A DNA stretch of 64,000 nt from Hyphomicrobiales bacterium (GTDB lineage: Bacteria > Pseudomonadota > Alphaproteobacteria > Rhizobiales > Rhizobiaceae), in assembly GCA_900469345.1 (NCBI GenBank), contig UBWZ01000006.1, forward strand, positions 56,144-120,143, written 5' to 3'. How positions within the stretch are numbered: the first letter of the stretch is position 1; each line of letters begins with the position of its first letter. Below the pieces are notes generated by a model that had not been told where the DNA came from, ran no database searches, and was given only the letters and a program-made list of their open reading frames with translations. This document shows positions 47,428 to 56,948 of this stretch, piece after piece. The position numbers were made by a program, and so were the translations under genes.

Positions 47428-48000
47428 ATGAGACTGTTTCGTCTAGCCTTTGCAGGCATGATCGCACTTGCGGCCCTTGCCATGCCGGCCGCCGCAGCCA
47501 CTGACGACTTTCTGACCATCCAGCTCAAGGACGGGCCCGTCGTCATCCAGCTGATGCCGGACATCGCACCCAAGCACGTGGCGCAGGTCAAGGCGCTTGC
47601 AGCCAAGGGCGCCTACGACAACGTCGTCTTCCACCGGGTGATCAGCGGCTTCATGGCCCAGACCGGCGACGTGCAGTACGGCAAGCAGGGCAGCCCCAGC
47701 TTCAGCGCCGCGCGCGCCGGCACGGGTGGCTCGGATCTCCCCAATCTGCCCGCCGAATTTTCAAAGACGCCGTTCGAACGCGGCACGGTCGGCATGGCCC
47801 GCTCGCAGAGCCCGAACTCCGCCAACTCGCAGTTCTTCATCATGTTCGGCGAGGGATCCTTCCTCAACGGCCAGTACACGGTGATCGGCAAGGTCGTCTC
47901 CGGCATGGATCTTGTGGACAAGATCAAGCGCGGCGAAGGCGGCAATGGCGAAGTGACCAATCCCGACAAGATGATCAAGGTCACCGTCGGCAAGAAATAA
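47428..48000 (+). CDS. Periplasmic cyclophilin-type peptidylprolyl isomerase
   Basis: A 190-residue cyclophilin with a signal peptide (MRLFRLAFAGMIALAALAMP, cleavage near AAAATDD), so exported. The isomerase domain shows [23 protein letters not shown] and [41 protein letters not shown]. The catalytic Arg in FHRV and the QFF motif are present. It assists folding of periplasmic proteins. It is 27 bp after coaD and 47 bp before a cytosolic paralogue, so the pair probably arose by duplication with one copy gaining export. Confidence 0.92.
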   Translation: MRLFRLAFAGMIALAALAMPAAAATDDFLTIQLKDGPVVIQLMPDIAPKHVAQVKALAAKGAYDNVVFHRVISGFMAQTGDVQYGKQGSPSFSAARAGTGGSDLPNLPAEFSKTPFERGTVGMARSQSPNSANSQFFIMFGEGSFLNGQYTVIGKVVSGMDLVDKIKRGEGGNGEVTNPDKMIKVTVGKK

Positions 48001-48047
48001 CCAGCAGTCGGGCGGACGCCAGACAGGAAACAACAAGGAGAAGACAG

Positions 48048-48557
48048 ATGGCCGAGATCAAGGATCCGGAAAACACCCTCATCATGGAAACCACCAAGGG
48101 CAAGGTCGTGATCTCGCTGATGCCTGATCTGGCACCGGGCCACGTGGCACGCATCAAGGAACTCGCACGCGAGAATGCCTATGACGGCGTCGTCTTCCAT
48201 CGCGTCATTCCCGACTTCATGGCCCAGACGGGCGACGTAAAGTTCGGCAAGAAGGGCGGCGCAAGCTTCGACCCCGGTCGTGCAGGCATGGGCGGTTCCG
48301 ACAAGCCGGATCTCAAGGCCGAATTTTCGGCGGTCCCGCACGTTCGCGGCACCTGCTCCATGGCCCGTTCGCAGAGCCCGAACTCTGCAAATTCGCAGTT
48401 CTTCATCTGCTTCACGGATTCTCCCTGGCTCAACAAGCAGTACACGGTCTGGGGCCAGGTCGTTGAAGGCATGGAAACGATCGACCAGATCAAGAAGGGC
48501 GAGCCCGTTCAGGATCCCGACTCGATCCTCTCGGTTCGCGTTGCAGCAGACGTCTGA
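48048..48557 (+). CDS. ppiB: Cytosolic cyclophilin-type peptidylprolyl isomerase
   Basis: A 169-residue cyclophilin without a signal peptide. It shows [55 protein letters not shown] and [40 protein letters not shown]. It closely parallels the preceding gene. AAGGAG lies upstream of the ATG. A hairpin terminator follows before queA. Confidence 0.92.
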   Translation: MAEIKDPENTLIMETTKGKVVISLMPDLAPGHVARIKELARENAYDGVVFHRVIPDFMAQTGDVKFGKKGGASFDPGRAGMGGSDKPDLKAEFSAVPHVRGTCSMARSQSPNSANSQFFICFTDSPWLNKQYTVWGQVVEGMETIDQIKKGEPVQDPDSILSVRVAADV

Positions 48558-48576
48558 TCTGGACTAAACCCGATAG

Positions 48577-48608
48577 CCCGCTCCGTCGTGACGTCGGGGC
48601 GGGTTTTT
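48577..48608 (+). terminator. Terminator after ppiB
   Basis: CCCGCTCCG (48577-48585) pairs with CGGGGCGGG (48595-48603) with one G-T pair, followed by TTTTT. It separates the cyclophilin genes from queA. Confidence 0.75.
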
Positions 48609-48625
48609 GCATTCTCAGGAAGACC

Positions 48626-49711
48626 ATGCGCGTAGACCTGTTCGATTTCGATCTGCCCGAGGAAAACATCGCGTTGCGGCCAGCCGATCCGCGCGACAGC
48701 GCGCGCCTGCTCGTGGTCGATCCCGATGGCGAGGCATTGCTGGAAGACCGTCGCGTCTCCGATCTGCCGTCCTTCCTGCGGGCGGGCGACGCCCTGGTCT
48801 TCAACGATACGAAAGTCATTCCGGCACAGCTTGAAGGCCTGCGGCGGCGGGAAGGGGCGGGTGTCCAGCCGGTCTCGGCGACGCTGCACATGCGCATGGC
48901 GCCGGACGTCTGGAAGGCCTTTGCCAAGCCCGGCAAGCGCATCAAGCCCGGCGACCGGATCGAGTTCGGGCACGAAGGCAATGCTTGCCTCTCCGGTTCG
49001 CTGGCGGCGACTGTCGAGGAGAAGGCCGAGGGCGGCGAGGTCACGCTTCGCTTCGATCTCTCCGGACCGGCGCTGGACGAGGCGATCATGGCGGTCGGGC
49101 ATATTCCGCTGCCGCCCTATATCGCTGCCAAGCGCCCGGAAGACGACAAGGACCGGCAGGACTACCAAACCATCTATGCCCGCGAGGAGGGGGCCGTGGC
49201 GGCGCCGACCGCGGGGCTGCATTTTACCCCCGATCTGTTCGCGGCGCTCGACGCTGCGGGGATCGAGCGGCATTTCGTGACGCTGCATGTGGGCGCCGGC
49301 ACCTTCCTTCCGGTCAAGGCCGACGATACGGCCGACCACAAGATGCATCAGGAGATCGGTCACGTGAGCGCCGCCACCGCACAGCGCCTGAATGCGGTGC
49401 GGGCGAGGGGCGGGCGCATTGTCTCCGTCGGCACCACGTCGCTCCGTCTGCTCGAGAGCGCTGCCGCCGAGGACGGGTCGATTGATGCCTGGAGCGGTCC
49501 CACCGGTATCTTCATCACGCCGGGCTACCGTTTCAAGGCGGTAGACGTGCTGATGACGAACTTCCATCTGCCCAAGTCGACGCTGTTCATGCTGGTTTCC
49601 GCCTTCAGCGGCATGGAGACCATGCGCGCAGCCTATTCACACGCGATTTCCACGGGATATCGCTTCTATTCCTATGGCGATTCCAGCCTGCTGTTTCGGA
49701 AAGACCGATGA
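48626..49711 (+). CDS. queA: S-adenosylmethionine:tRNA ribosyltransferase-isomerase
   Basis: A 361-residue enzyme that transfers the ribosyl part of S-adenosylmethionine to preQ1-modified tRNA, giving epoxyqueuosine. Family features are [30 protein letters not shown] at the N-terminus, [15 protein letters not shown], the central [22 protein letters not shown] and [22 protein letters not shown], and the C-terminal [19 protein letters not shown]. It overlaps tgt by ATGA, so consecutive queuosine enzymes are translationally coupled. Confidence 0.96.
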   Translation: MRVDLFDFDLPEENIALRPADPRDSARLLVVDPDGEALLEDRRVSDLPSFLRAGDALVFNDTKVIPAQLEGLRRREGAGVQPVSATLHMRMAPDVWKAFAKPGKRIKPGDRIEFGHEGNACLSGSLAATVEEKAEGGEVTLRFDLSGPALDEAIMAVGHIPLPPYIAAKRPEDDKDRQDYQTIYAREEGAVAAPTAGLHFTPDLFAALDAAGIERHFVTLHVGAGTFLPVKADDTADHKMHQEIGHVSAATAQRLNAVRARGGRIVSVGTTSLRLLESAAAEDGSIDAWSGPTGIFITPGYRFKAVDVLMTNFHLPKSTLFMLVSAFSGMETMRAAYSHAISTGYRFYSYGDSSLLFRKDR

Positions 49712-50838
49712 CGGACACCTTTCAGTTCACCCTCAAGGCAACCGATGGCGCCGCCCGCCTCGGCGAAGTCTCCATGCCGCGCGGCACGATCCGCACGCCG
49801 GCCTTCATGCCGGTCGGCACCGTAGGCACCGTCAAGGCCATGTATCTCGACCAGGTCCGCGAGACGGGTGCCGATATCATCCTCGGCAACACCTACCACC
49901 TGATGCTGCGCCCGGGTGCCGAGCGTGTCGCACGGCTTGGCGGGCTGCACAACCTGATCCGCTGGCCGCACCCGATCCTGACCGACAGCGGTGGCTTCCA
50001 GGTCATGTCGCTTTCCGGCCTGCGCAAGCTCGACGAGCAGGGCGTGACCTTCAAGAGCCATGTGGATGGCAGTCTGCATCACATGTCGCCCGAGCGGTCG
50101 ATCGAGATCCAGGGCCTGCTCGGCTCCGACATCCAGATGCAGCTGGACGAGTGCATCGCTCTGCCGGCGGAGCCGAAGGAAATCGAGCGTGCGATGGAAC
50201 TGTCGCTCCGCTGGGCCGAACGCTGCCGCGTCGCCTTTGGGGATCAGCCGGGCAAGGCGATGTTCGGCATCGTCCAGGGAGGCGACCAGCCGGACCTGCG
50301 CATCCGCTCGGCAGAGGGCCTGCGGGACCTCGATCTCAAGGGCTACGCTGTCGGCGGCCTCGCGGTCGGCGAACCGCAGGATGTGATGCTGAAGATGCTG
50401 GAAGAAACGCTTCCCGTGCTGCCGACTGAAAAGCCCCGCTATCTGATGGGTGTCGGAACCCCGGACGACATCCTGAAATCCGTGGCCCGCGGCATCGACA
50501 TGTTCGACTGCGTCATGCCGACCCGCGCCGGGCGCCATGGCCTGGCCTTCACCCGCCGCGGCAAGGTCAACATCCGCAATGCCCGGCACGCCGAGGATCT
50601 TCGCCCGCTGGACGAGCAATCAAGCTGCCCCGCGACACGCGACTATTCGCGCGCCTACCTCCACCACCTCGTCCGCGCCGATGAGGCTTTGGCCGGGATG
50701 CTGTTGTCGTGGAACAACCTTTCCTACTATCAGGACCTGATGAAGGGAATTCGTGAGGCGATTGCGGCCGGACGCTTCCCGGAGTTCTATGCGCAGACGC
50801 AGGAAGCCTGGGCAAAGGGCGATATCGAGCGGGTGTGA
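49708..50838 (+). CDS. tgt: tRNA-guanine transglycosylase
   Basis: A 376-residue enzyme exchanging guanine-34 for preQ1 in tRNAs with GUN anticodons. The active site is present: [18 protein letters not shown] (with the conserved Asp), [17 protein letters not shown] and the nucleophile Asp in [17 protein letters not shown]. The structural zinc site is depleted: E. coli CxCxxC corresponds here to Ser305-Ser-Cys307-Pro-Ala-Thr310, leaving one of three cysteines before [10 protein letters not shown]. Either zinc is not bound or the loop folds without it. Partner of queA in the queuosine pathway. Confidence 0.95.
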   Translation: MTDTFQFTLKATDGAARLGEVSMPRGTIRTPAFMPVGTVGTVKAMYLDQVRETGADIILGNTYHLMLRPGAERVARLGGLHNLIRWPHPILTDSGGFQVMSLSGLRKLDEQGVTFKSHVDGSLHHMSPERSIEIQGLLGSDIQMQLDECIALPAEPKEIERAMELSLRWAERCRVAFGDQPGKAMFGIVQGGDQPDLRIRSAEGLRDLDLKGYAVGGLAVGEPQDVMLKMLEETLPVLPTEKPRYLMGVGTPDDILKSVARGIDMFDCVMPTRAGRHGLAFTRRGKVNIRNARHAEDLRPLDEQSSCPATRDYSRAYLHHLVRADEALAGMLLSWNNLSYYQDLMKGIREAIAAGRFPEFYAQTQEAWAKGDIERV

Positions 50839-50868
50839 CGAGGACCGGTTACCTTGGGGGCCGGGCGG

Positions 50869-51294
50869 TCAGATCCCCTGGCTTGCGGTGTTGCGCACCA
50901 TGCGCACGCCGTTGACCTTGTAGCTTCCGTCTTCCATCAGCCGCATCTCGTAGATGGCCGTCCAGTCGGCACCCTGCTTGGAGTTGATCAGCACTTCCTG
51001 AAGCACCACTTCGCCGGCGCCGATCTGCTTGGATCGGCCGAAGGCGTAGGTGCCCGCATGGTAGACCGGCTCGTACTCCTTCTGAACCATCGTCAGGAAA
51101 CGGCCCTTGTCCGGGTAGAGGCTCTGGATGGCGGGCGAGGCGAGGGCATAGGCCGCATCGGCATCGCCCTCGATCAGCGCCTTGATCTGGCTTGCGATTA
51201 CCGCCTGCGCCGCGACGACCGGTTCCTGCGCCACAGCGGCGGCGGGCATGAGCGACAGCAGGCACAGGAAAAGCGCAAGAAATCGGGCCAGCAT
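50869..51294 (-). CDS. DUF4864 family secreted protein
   Basis: A 141-residue exported protein. The signal peptide MLARFLALFLCLLSLMPAAA is cleaved near AVAQEP. The rest (QIKALIEGDADAAYALASPAIQSLYPDKGRFLTMVQKEYEPVYHAG) is the DUF4864 pattern, an SnoaL/NTF2-like small domain of unknown function. ATG at 51294 gives the signal peptide; the longer frame to 51441 is not supported. It is convergent with tgt and divergent from the MFS gene; 51295-51477 holds no recognised element. Confidence 0.82.
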   Translation of the reverse strand: MLARFLALFLCLLSLMPAAAVAQEPVVAAQAVIASQIKALIEGDADAAYALASPAIQSLYPDKGRFLTMVQKEYEPVYHAGTYAFGRSKQIGAGEVVLQEVLINSKQGADWTAIYEMRLMEDGSYKVNGVRMVRNTASQGI

Positions 51295-51477
51295 TGACGT
51301 TCTCCGGGTGACAGATCTGCAAAGGCTAGCGCTTTTCCTGACGCTGGAAAGGAGAGGTGTGCAAATATTTTCCTGATCGATGCAACTGCTACCACCCAGG
51401 GCCAAAGCCGACTTGCCCCCGACATACGCCGCTGTCACCAATGCCGCATCAGCCTTGATTCGCGGACGATCCTTTTC

Positions 51478-52677
51478 ATGACGATCCTTTTGCCTCCGGC
51501 ATTGCTATATTTCAGCAATGCAATCCTCTTCGTGTCGCTCTTCACACGGCTGCCGGCGATCCAGATGTCACTGGGCGTCGACAAGGCGGTACTTGGTCTT
51601 GCCTTGCTCAGCGCTCCCGTCGGCACCTTTCTGGCGCTTCCGGTGGCCGGTCGCATCACCGATCGGCTGACACCACGGCTGACGGCGGTCCTGATGCTTG
51701 CGGCGTGCGCGCTAATTAGCCCGCTTCTGACGATACTACCGCTGGCCGGCTTTGCCTTCTGCTTCTTCCTGTTCGGGTTTTTCCGGACGATTTTCGACGT
51801 TGCCGCCAACATGATCTCGGCCGGCATCGAGCAAAAGACTGGAACCAAGGTCCTGGCGCGAAGTCACGGTTTCTGGTCGATCGGCCTGCTGGTCGGTTCG
51901 CTCTGCTCCGGCTTTCTGGCGGAAAGGGCTGTCGGCCCCTTCGAACAGCAATCGATTGCCGCCGGACTGGTCGTCGCAGCCTGTGTCTGCGTCTTCTTCG
52001 TCACGCCGGCGGGCGGTCGCGCTCGCGCACCGGCCGGCGAAAGGCGTTCCGCCTATGTCCTGCCGGATCGGACGATCCTGATGATCTGCATCATGGTCTT
52101 CGGCCTCTGCATTGTCGAAGGCGCGGTCTATGACTGGGGTATCTTCTTTCTCCGGGAACAGCTTGGAGCGGATCCGGCAGAAGCCGGCATGCTCTACGCG
52201 GCCTTTACCGTCGGCATGGGCGTGATGCGGCTGGCCGGAGACAAGCTGCGCGACGTTGCCGGGTCCGTACTGCTGGTCCGGGCCTCCGCCGCGATGGTCG
52301 CCGTCGGCATCCTGCTGCTGGTCGTCACACCCGGCTTCGCCTGGGGAGGGCTCTTCGGTGCCGGGCTTGCCCTGTTTCTGGTCGGATGCGGCGTGGCGCT
52401 GGCCTTCCCGCTTGCCGTCTCCACCGCCATTTCACTCGGCAAAGGGCGGCCTTCCGACAATCTGGCAGCGCTGGCGCTGACCCTGATGCTCTCAACCATC
52501 GGCGTTCCGCCGCTCCTCGGCTTTATTGCCGAGCATGTCAGCCTGATCGTGACCTTTCTGGTCCTCCTGCCGTGCGTATTTCTGAGTTTCCTCATGGCCC
52601 CGGTGGCCGACGGGCGTGTCGTCCACCTGCCATTTCTTGCTGTGGGAAAAAAGGGCAGGGATGCGTCCTGCCGCTAA
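51478..52677 (+). CDS. MFS transporter
   Basis: A 399-residue membrane protein with twelve hydrophobic helices. Between helices 2 and 3 GRITDRLTPRLTAVLML is the family loop. LGVDKAVLGLALLSAPVGTFLALPVAG, GFWSIGLLVGSLCSGFLAE and GIFFLREQLGADPAEAGMLYAAFTVGMGVMRLAGDKL resemble the sugar/drug-proton antiporter group seen in rhizobia. Substrate unknown. Probably monocistronic, followed after 86 bp by the J-domain gene. Confidence 0.87.
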   Translation: MTILLPPALLYFSNAILFVSLFTRLPAIQMSLGVDKAVLGLALLSAPVGTFLALPVAGRITDRLTPRLTAVLMLAACALISPLLTILPLAGFAFCFFLFGFFRTIFDVAANMISAGIEQKTGTKVLARSHGFWSIGLLVGSLCSGFLAERAVGPFEQQSIAAGLVVAACVCVFFVTPAGGRARAPAGERRSAYVLPDRTILMICIMVFGLCIVEGAVYDWGIFFLREQLGADPAEAGMLYAAFTVGMGVMRLAGDKLRDVAGSVLLVRASAAMVAVGILLLVVTPGFAWGGLFGAGLALFLVGCGVALAFPLAVSTAISLGKGRPSDNLAALALTLMLSTIGVPPLLGFIAEHVSLIVTFLVLLPCVFLSFLMAPVADGRVVHLPFLAVGKKGRDASCR

Positions 52678-52763
52678 TTGGCCATATGGCTGGATAATGG
52701 GTTGAGCGTGCGGGCCGAAGCCGGTACCAGAATGAAACCGACTTGCCGAAAACAGGTGACGCT

Positions 52764-53348
52764 GTGATCGATCCCTATGAAGTACTTGGTGTTTCACGCG
52801 AAGCGGATGGCGCTGCCATCAAGTCCGCCTATCGTAAGCGCGCCAAAAACGCCCATCCGGACACCGGCGGGGACGTGGATCTGTTCAGCCGTCTGACCAT
52901 GTCCTACGAACTGCTGGTCGATCCGATCCGTCGCAAGGTCTTCGACGAGACGGGCTACGACCCCGAACTCGCCGACACGAAGGACCTGCAGGGCCTGGTC
53001 ATCCTCGAGACACTGGTCAACGAGATGATTCTGGACGAGCGCGAACCGGGATCCTTCGATCCCGTCGCTGCCATGCGCCGCAAGCTGACCGACAAGGTCG
53101 TCAGCGCCCGGTTCCATATCCTGGAGATGGAGCGCCACCGCGCACGGATCCGCAACCATCTCGACCGCATGGCGCGCAAGCCCGGAGCCGACGTGCTCGG
53201 GCGCATGCTTCGCGCCCGTTGCCAGACGATTTCGGATGCCATCAGCCGGGCCGAAACGGATATCGGCACAATCGAGCAGGCCTATGGCATGCTTGACGGA
53301 TATGCCTATGAGGTGGAGGCGATCGAGGTCAAGGACGCGGCGGAGTAG
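52764..53348 (+). CDS. J-domain (DnaJ-like) protein
   Basis: A 194-residue protein with an N-terminal J domain: DPYEVLGVSREADGAAIKSAYRKRAKNAHPDTGGD, including the HPD tripeptide required to stimulate DnaK ATPase. No zinc-finger or substrate domain of full DnaJ follows; the rest is mostly helical and of unknown function. GTG at 52764 is preferred, with AGGTG six bases upstream; an in-frame TTG at 52743 would add seven residues. It is a specialised Hsp40 whose client is unknown. Confidence 0.85.
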   Translation: MIDPYEVLGVSREADGAAIKSAYRKRAKNAHPDTGGDVDLFSRLTMSYELLVDPIRRKVFDETGYDPELADTKDLQGLVILETLVNEMILDEREPGSFDPVAAMRRKLTDKVVSARFHILEMERHRARIRNHLDRMARKPGADVLGRMLRARCQTISDAISRAETDIGTIEQAYGMLDGYAYEVEAIEVKDAAE

Positions 53349-53409
53349 GGCGCCCGCCCATCCTGGCCGTCCGCCACAGCACTCCCGACAACGCACGGAA
53401 AGCTTGCCC

Positions 53410-53892
53410 ATGCCGCTTCTCATCCGCGAGGCCTGCCGCCAGGATGCCCCGACGCTTCTCCGCTTCATCCGCGAACTCGCCATCTACGAGCGCGCCGAAC
53501 ATGAAGTCGCCGCGACGGTAGAGACCATAGAAGAAAGCATATTCGGCAATGGCTCGGTGACCCGGGCGCTCGTCTGCGAACTGGACGGCGAGCCGATCGG
53601 CATGGCGATCTGGTTCTCCAGCTACTCTACCTGGCAGGCAAGAAACGGCCTCTATCTGGAGGACCTCTACGTGACGCCGAAGGCGCGGGGTCTGGGCGCC
53701 GGCAAGGCACTGCTGAAGCGCCTGGCGCAGATCGCCGTCGAAACCGGCTGCGGTCGTTTCGAGTGGAGCGTGCTGGACTGGAACACGCCTGCCATTCGCG
53801 TCTACGACGCAATCGGCGCCGAGCCGCAGTCCGAATGGATCCGCTACCGTCTTTCCGGCGACCGCCTTGAAGCGTTTGCCGCTGAAAACTGA
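53410..53892 (+). CDS. GNAT acetyltransferase, spermidine/spermine acetyltransferase-like
   Basis: A 160-residue N-acetyltransferase. The acetyl-CoA site is in LYLEDLYVTPKARGLGAGKALLKRLAQIA, and FEWSVLDWNTPAIRVYDAIGAEPQSEWIRYRLSG is the C-terminal pattern shared with SSAT-type polyamine acetyltransferases. ATG at 53410 matches the family N-terminus (PLLIREACRQDAPTLLRFIRELA). Substrate may be a polyamine, diamine or thialysine-like amine; sequence alone does not decide. Convergent with the acyltransferase gene. Confidence 0.87.
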   Translation: MPLLIREACRQDAPTLLRFIRELAIYERAEHEVAATVETIEESIFGNGSVTRALVCELDGEPIGMAIWFSSYSTWQARNGLYLEDLYVTPKARGLGAGKALLKRLAQIAVETGCGRFEWSVLDWNTPAIRVYDAIGAEPQSEWIRYRLSGDRLEAFAAEN

Positions 53893-53927
53893 TCAGCCGA
53901 CGAACTTTGCGGACTGCGATGTCAGTG

Positions 53928-55037
53928 TCACTCCGCGGCGGCGGGTGCCAATCGACGCCCTCGGCGCTTGATGAAGCGCTGCAGCGGTTGGTCGAGTGAT
54001 ACCGTGAGGCCCCAGCAGGCCACCGTCAGAGCCGCGACAAACAAGAGACCGGCATAGGGCATGAAGCGGTCATCCTTGATCTGCGGCAGCAGCAATTCAG
54101 TCCAGGCGAGCATCGGCACGTGCAGCACATAGACCGCGTAGGACGCCGTGCCAAGGAAGGCGCAGAGCCGCCCGGTGACCCGATCCGGAGTACAACTGCT
54201 GGCGAGCGACAAGAGGACGGGCCAGCCGCAGAAAACGACCGCCAGGTCGAAATAGGCGCGCAGAGATTTCGGCGTGGGGAACGCAAGAACCACAATCACG
54301 AACAGAAGGCAGCCGAAGGCCGCCAGCGGCGGGATGGCTGGGATCCGCTCCCGAAACCGATAGATCAGCACGCCGACGAAGAACGAGAAGAAGACCCGCG
54401 CCATGCCGGCATGCATCTCGCTCCAGCGGAAGCCGGCATGCAGGCGCCCGAATTCAGCGGCCGAAATGACCAGCACCACGGCGGCAACACCGATCACCAC
54501 GAGCGTGCGCTTCGGGCTCCATCGGACGCCCCAGACGCCGTAGACGAGATTGGCGAGCAGTTCATTGAACAGCGACCAGGCCGGATGCACGAGAAACAGC
54601 GCACCGTTGAGCGTAAGGCTGAAGGGCGCCGGGACGAACAGCAGGCCGGTAAGGACCGCGATCGAAAGCTCGGTCGGATCGATCGGACGGTGCAGGTCGT
54701 CAAGCGGTGTCGGAAGCCCGGCCGCCCATAAGACCAGGAAATAGGAGGCCATCAGGAACAGCGCGAGACCATAGAGCGGGTACAGGCGTAACAGCCGAGC
54801 CTTCATGAACGCAAGCGCCGACATCCTGCCATCCGCAAGCGCTGCGCCATAGGCATGCGCCAGGACGAAGCCGCTGAGGCCGAAGAAGAGATCGACGCCC
54901 AGATAGCTCGATGGCAGGTCGTCGCCGAGGAGATCCGTGGCATGTCGCTGGATGATGAACAGCGCCGCGACGCCGCGCAGACCGTCGAGCAGGACGAAGC
55001 GCTGGGCTTGGACTGGGTGGCGAGGGACGGTCGGCAT
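53928..55037 (-). CDS. Acyltransferase family 3 (OafA/YrhL-like) membrane protein
   Basis: A 369-residue polytopic protein with about ten membrane helices. The family is seen from RFVLLDGLRGVAALFIIQRHATDLL at the N-terminus (RGxAA with conserved Arg and His) and YLGVDLFFGLSGFVLAHAYG. Such proteins O-acetylate or acylate exopolysaccharide, lipopolysaccharide or other envelope glycans. ATG at 55037 has AGGAG four bases upstream, better than ATG at 55055. It stands alone, next to an AT-rich intergenic stretch (55080-55230) without recognisable features, and may be laterally acquired. Confidence 0.85.
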   Translation of the reverse strand: MPTVPRHPVQAQRFVLLDGLRGVAALFIIQRHATDLLGDDLPSSYLGVDLFFGLSGFVLAHAYGAALADGRMSALAFMKARLLRLYPLYGLALFLMASYFLVLWAAGLPTPLDDLHRPIDPTELSIAVLTGLLFVPAPFSLTLNGALFLVHPAWSLFNELLANLVYGVWGVRWSPKRTLVVIGVAAVVLVISAAEFGRLHAGFRWSEMHAGMARVFFSFFVGVLIYRFRERIPAIPPLAAFGCLLFVIVVLAFPTPKSLRAYFDLAVVFCGWPVLLSLASSCTPDRVTGRLCAFLGTASYAVYVLHVPMLAWTELLLPQIKDDRFMPYAGLLFVAALTVACWGLTVSLDQPLQRFIKRRGRRLAPAAAE

Positions 55038-55300
55038 CGGGCTCCTGGGGCGCAATCAACAGCGGGATGCCGGTAGAACGCACGGATAGGCGATTTAGAT
55101 CAGCCGATGATCTTTGGAGAGTGAGGTCGTCCATGCAGCCTTGCCGGCTCCGCACGGCTACAAGCATAAATCAGATAAGATGGATTATGGAACTAAACGA
55201 TATTCCAAAGATACATAATGCCTTGTAGAACCGTCTTCACGCAGCCGCCGCGTCCGGCCAGACGGAAATGCCCGATCGATCACACACCTTGTCTCACAGA

Positions 55301-56155
55301 CTAAGCGGTTGGACTCGACAAAGTCGCGGCGTCTGCCTCCGTGACATCGACCTCGAACGCCATTCCGTCAAAGGCCGGCTCGACATGGTCCGGCGTCTGC
55401 GCCATCACCTTTGCATAGTCGAGCGGAGTATGCATGTGCGTCAGGATGGCCCGCCGGGGCGCAAGGCTCTCGATCCACGAGAGCGACTGCTCCAGCGACA
55501 GATGGCTCGGATGGTACCTGTACTGCAGCGTGTCGATGATCAGCACGTCGAGATTGCGCAGCTTTGCAACGGATTCGGCTGGAAAATCGCTGACATCGCT
55601 GCAGTACGCCACGTTGCCGAAGCGAAAGCCGAGGCTATCGATGTCGCCATGGATCTGCCGGTGCGGCATCACGGCAATATCGCCGCCGGCGCCACCGATC
55701 AGGATCGGCTCGTCCAGGCTTTCGATCAGCCGCGGCAGGACGATCGGCGGGTAATTTCCACCCGCCGGCGTCTCGAGGCAGTAGCCGAAGCCCTGGCGGA
55801 TCCGCGCCATGGTGAAAGCATCCGCATGGATCGGAATACGCTTGTGCTGCATGATGAAGTAGCCGCGCAGATCGTCGATGCCGTGAAGATGATCCGCGTG
55901 GGCATGGGTATAAAGCACCGCATCCACATGCTGGACGCCGGCCGCGATCATCTGCTCGCGAAAATCGGGACCCGTGTCGATCACCACCACGGTACGGCCG
56001 CCATCCGGCGCGATCTGCTCGATCAGAAACGACGCCCGCAGCCGGCGGTTCTTCGGATTTGTCGGATCACAATCGCCCCAGTCGCCGTTCAGTCGGGGAA
56101 CGCCTGGCGAAGACGAGCAGCCGAGAATGGTGAAGCGGCGCCGGTATCCTGTCAC
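55301..56155 (-). CDS. MBL-fold metallohydrolase (PhnP/RNase Z-like)
   Basis: A 284-residue metallo-beta-lactamase-fold hydrolase. RRRFTILGCSSSPGVPRLNGDWGDCDPTNPKNRRLRASFLIE is the usual start of this alphaproteobacterial group, the metal site is THAHADHLHGIDDL, and later ligands are in VAYCSDVSDFPAE and ILTHMHTPLDY. GTG at 56155 starts just beyond the tatD stop. It belongs to the phosphodiesterase-like branch related to PhnP; actual substrate unknown. Last gene of the dacA-to-MBL cluster; 55038-55300 contains no gene. Confidence 0.87.
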   Translation of the reverse strand: MTGYRRRFTILGCSSSPGVPRLNGDWGDCDPTNPKNRRLRASFLIEQIAPDGGRTVVVIDTGPDFREQMIAAGVQHVDAVLYTHAHADHLHGIDDLRGYFIMQHKRIPIHADAFTMARIRQGFGYCLETPAGGNYPPIVLPRLIESLDEPILIGGAGGDIAVMPHRQIHGDIDSLGFRFGNVAYCSDVSDFPAESVAKLRNLDVLIIDTLQYRYHPSHLSLEQSLSWIESLAPRRAILTHMHTPLDYAKVMAQTPDHVEPAFDGMAFEVDVTEADAATLSSPTA

Positions 56156-56157
56156 CG

Positions 56158-56940
56158 TCAGAGCCTCGGCATCTTGGAGAAGATCCGGAACGCATTGTCC
56201 GTCGTCGCCTGCGAAATCTCCGCCATGCTGACGCCTTTGCATTGGGCGAGCACTTCGGCCGTGTTGACCACGTAGGAAGGCTCGTTGCGCTTGCCGCGCC
56301 ACCGTTTTGGCGCAAGATAAGGCGCATCGGTCTCGACCAGCAGCCGGTCCATCGGCACAGTTCTGGCGATCGCCCGCAGCTCTTCCGATTTCGGAAAGGT
56401 CAGGATGCCCGAAAACGATATATAGCCGCCAAGCTCGACGCCGACGCGGGCAAGATCCGGTCCCGAGGAGAAGCAGTGGAGAATAAAGGGAAACGCCCCC
56501 TTCCCGCTTTCCGAGGTCAGGATCTCGATCATGTCGTCGTCGGCGCTGCGGCTGTGGATGATCAGCGGCAGCCCCGTTTCGCGGGCCGCTGCGATGTGGC
56601 GTGTCAGCCCCGTCTTCTGATCGGCCGGCGTCTGCGTGTCGTAGAAGTAGTCGAGCCCCGCCTCGCCGATCGCCACCACCTTGTCATGCTGGTTGGCCAG
56701 CCGGATCAGGTCTTCGGCCCGGATGTCCAGCTCCTCGCCGGCATTGTTGGGATGCGTGCCGACGGAACAGAACACTGTCGGATACGTCTCGGTGATCGCG
56801 AGCAATCGGTCTAGCTTGCGGACCCGCGTCGAGATGGTCACCATCTGCGCCACACCCGACTGGTGGGCGCGCTCGATCAGCGCGTCGCGTTCTTCGTCGA
56901 AATCGGCGAAATCCAGATGGCAATGGGTATCGATCAGCAT
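56158..56940 (-). CDS. TatD family metal-dependent hydrolase / DNase
   Basis: A 260-residue TIM-barrel hydrolase. Metal ligands are seen in LIDTHCHLDFADF, AIGEAGLDYFYD, LPLIIHSRSADDDMIEIL, FILHCFSSG and LLVETDAPYLAPKRWRGKRNEP. TatD proteins act as 3'-5' exonucleases or D-aminoacyl-tRNA-type hydrolases; the exact role here is not decided. It begins 8 bp after metG and ends 2 bp before the MBL start. Confidence 0.92.
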   Translation of the reverse strand: MLIDTHCHLDFADFDEERDALIERAHQSGVAQMVTISTRVRKLDRLLAITETYPTVFCSVGTHPNNAGEELDIRAEDLIRLANQHDKVVAIGEAGLDYFYDTQTPADQKTGLTRHIAAARETGLPLIIHSRSADDDMIEILTSESGKGAFPFILHCFSSGPDLARVGVELGGYISFSGILTFPKSEELRAIARTVPMDRLLVETDAPYLAPKRWRGKRNEPSYVVNTAEVLAQCKGVSMAEISQATTDNAFRIFSKMPRL

Positions 56941-56948
56941 GGCGTGCT

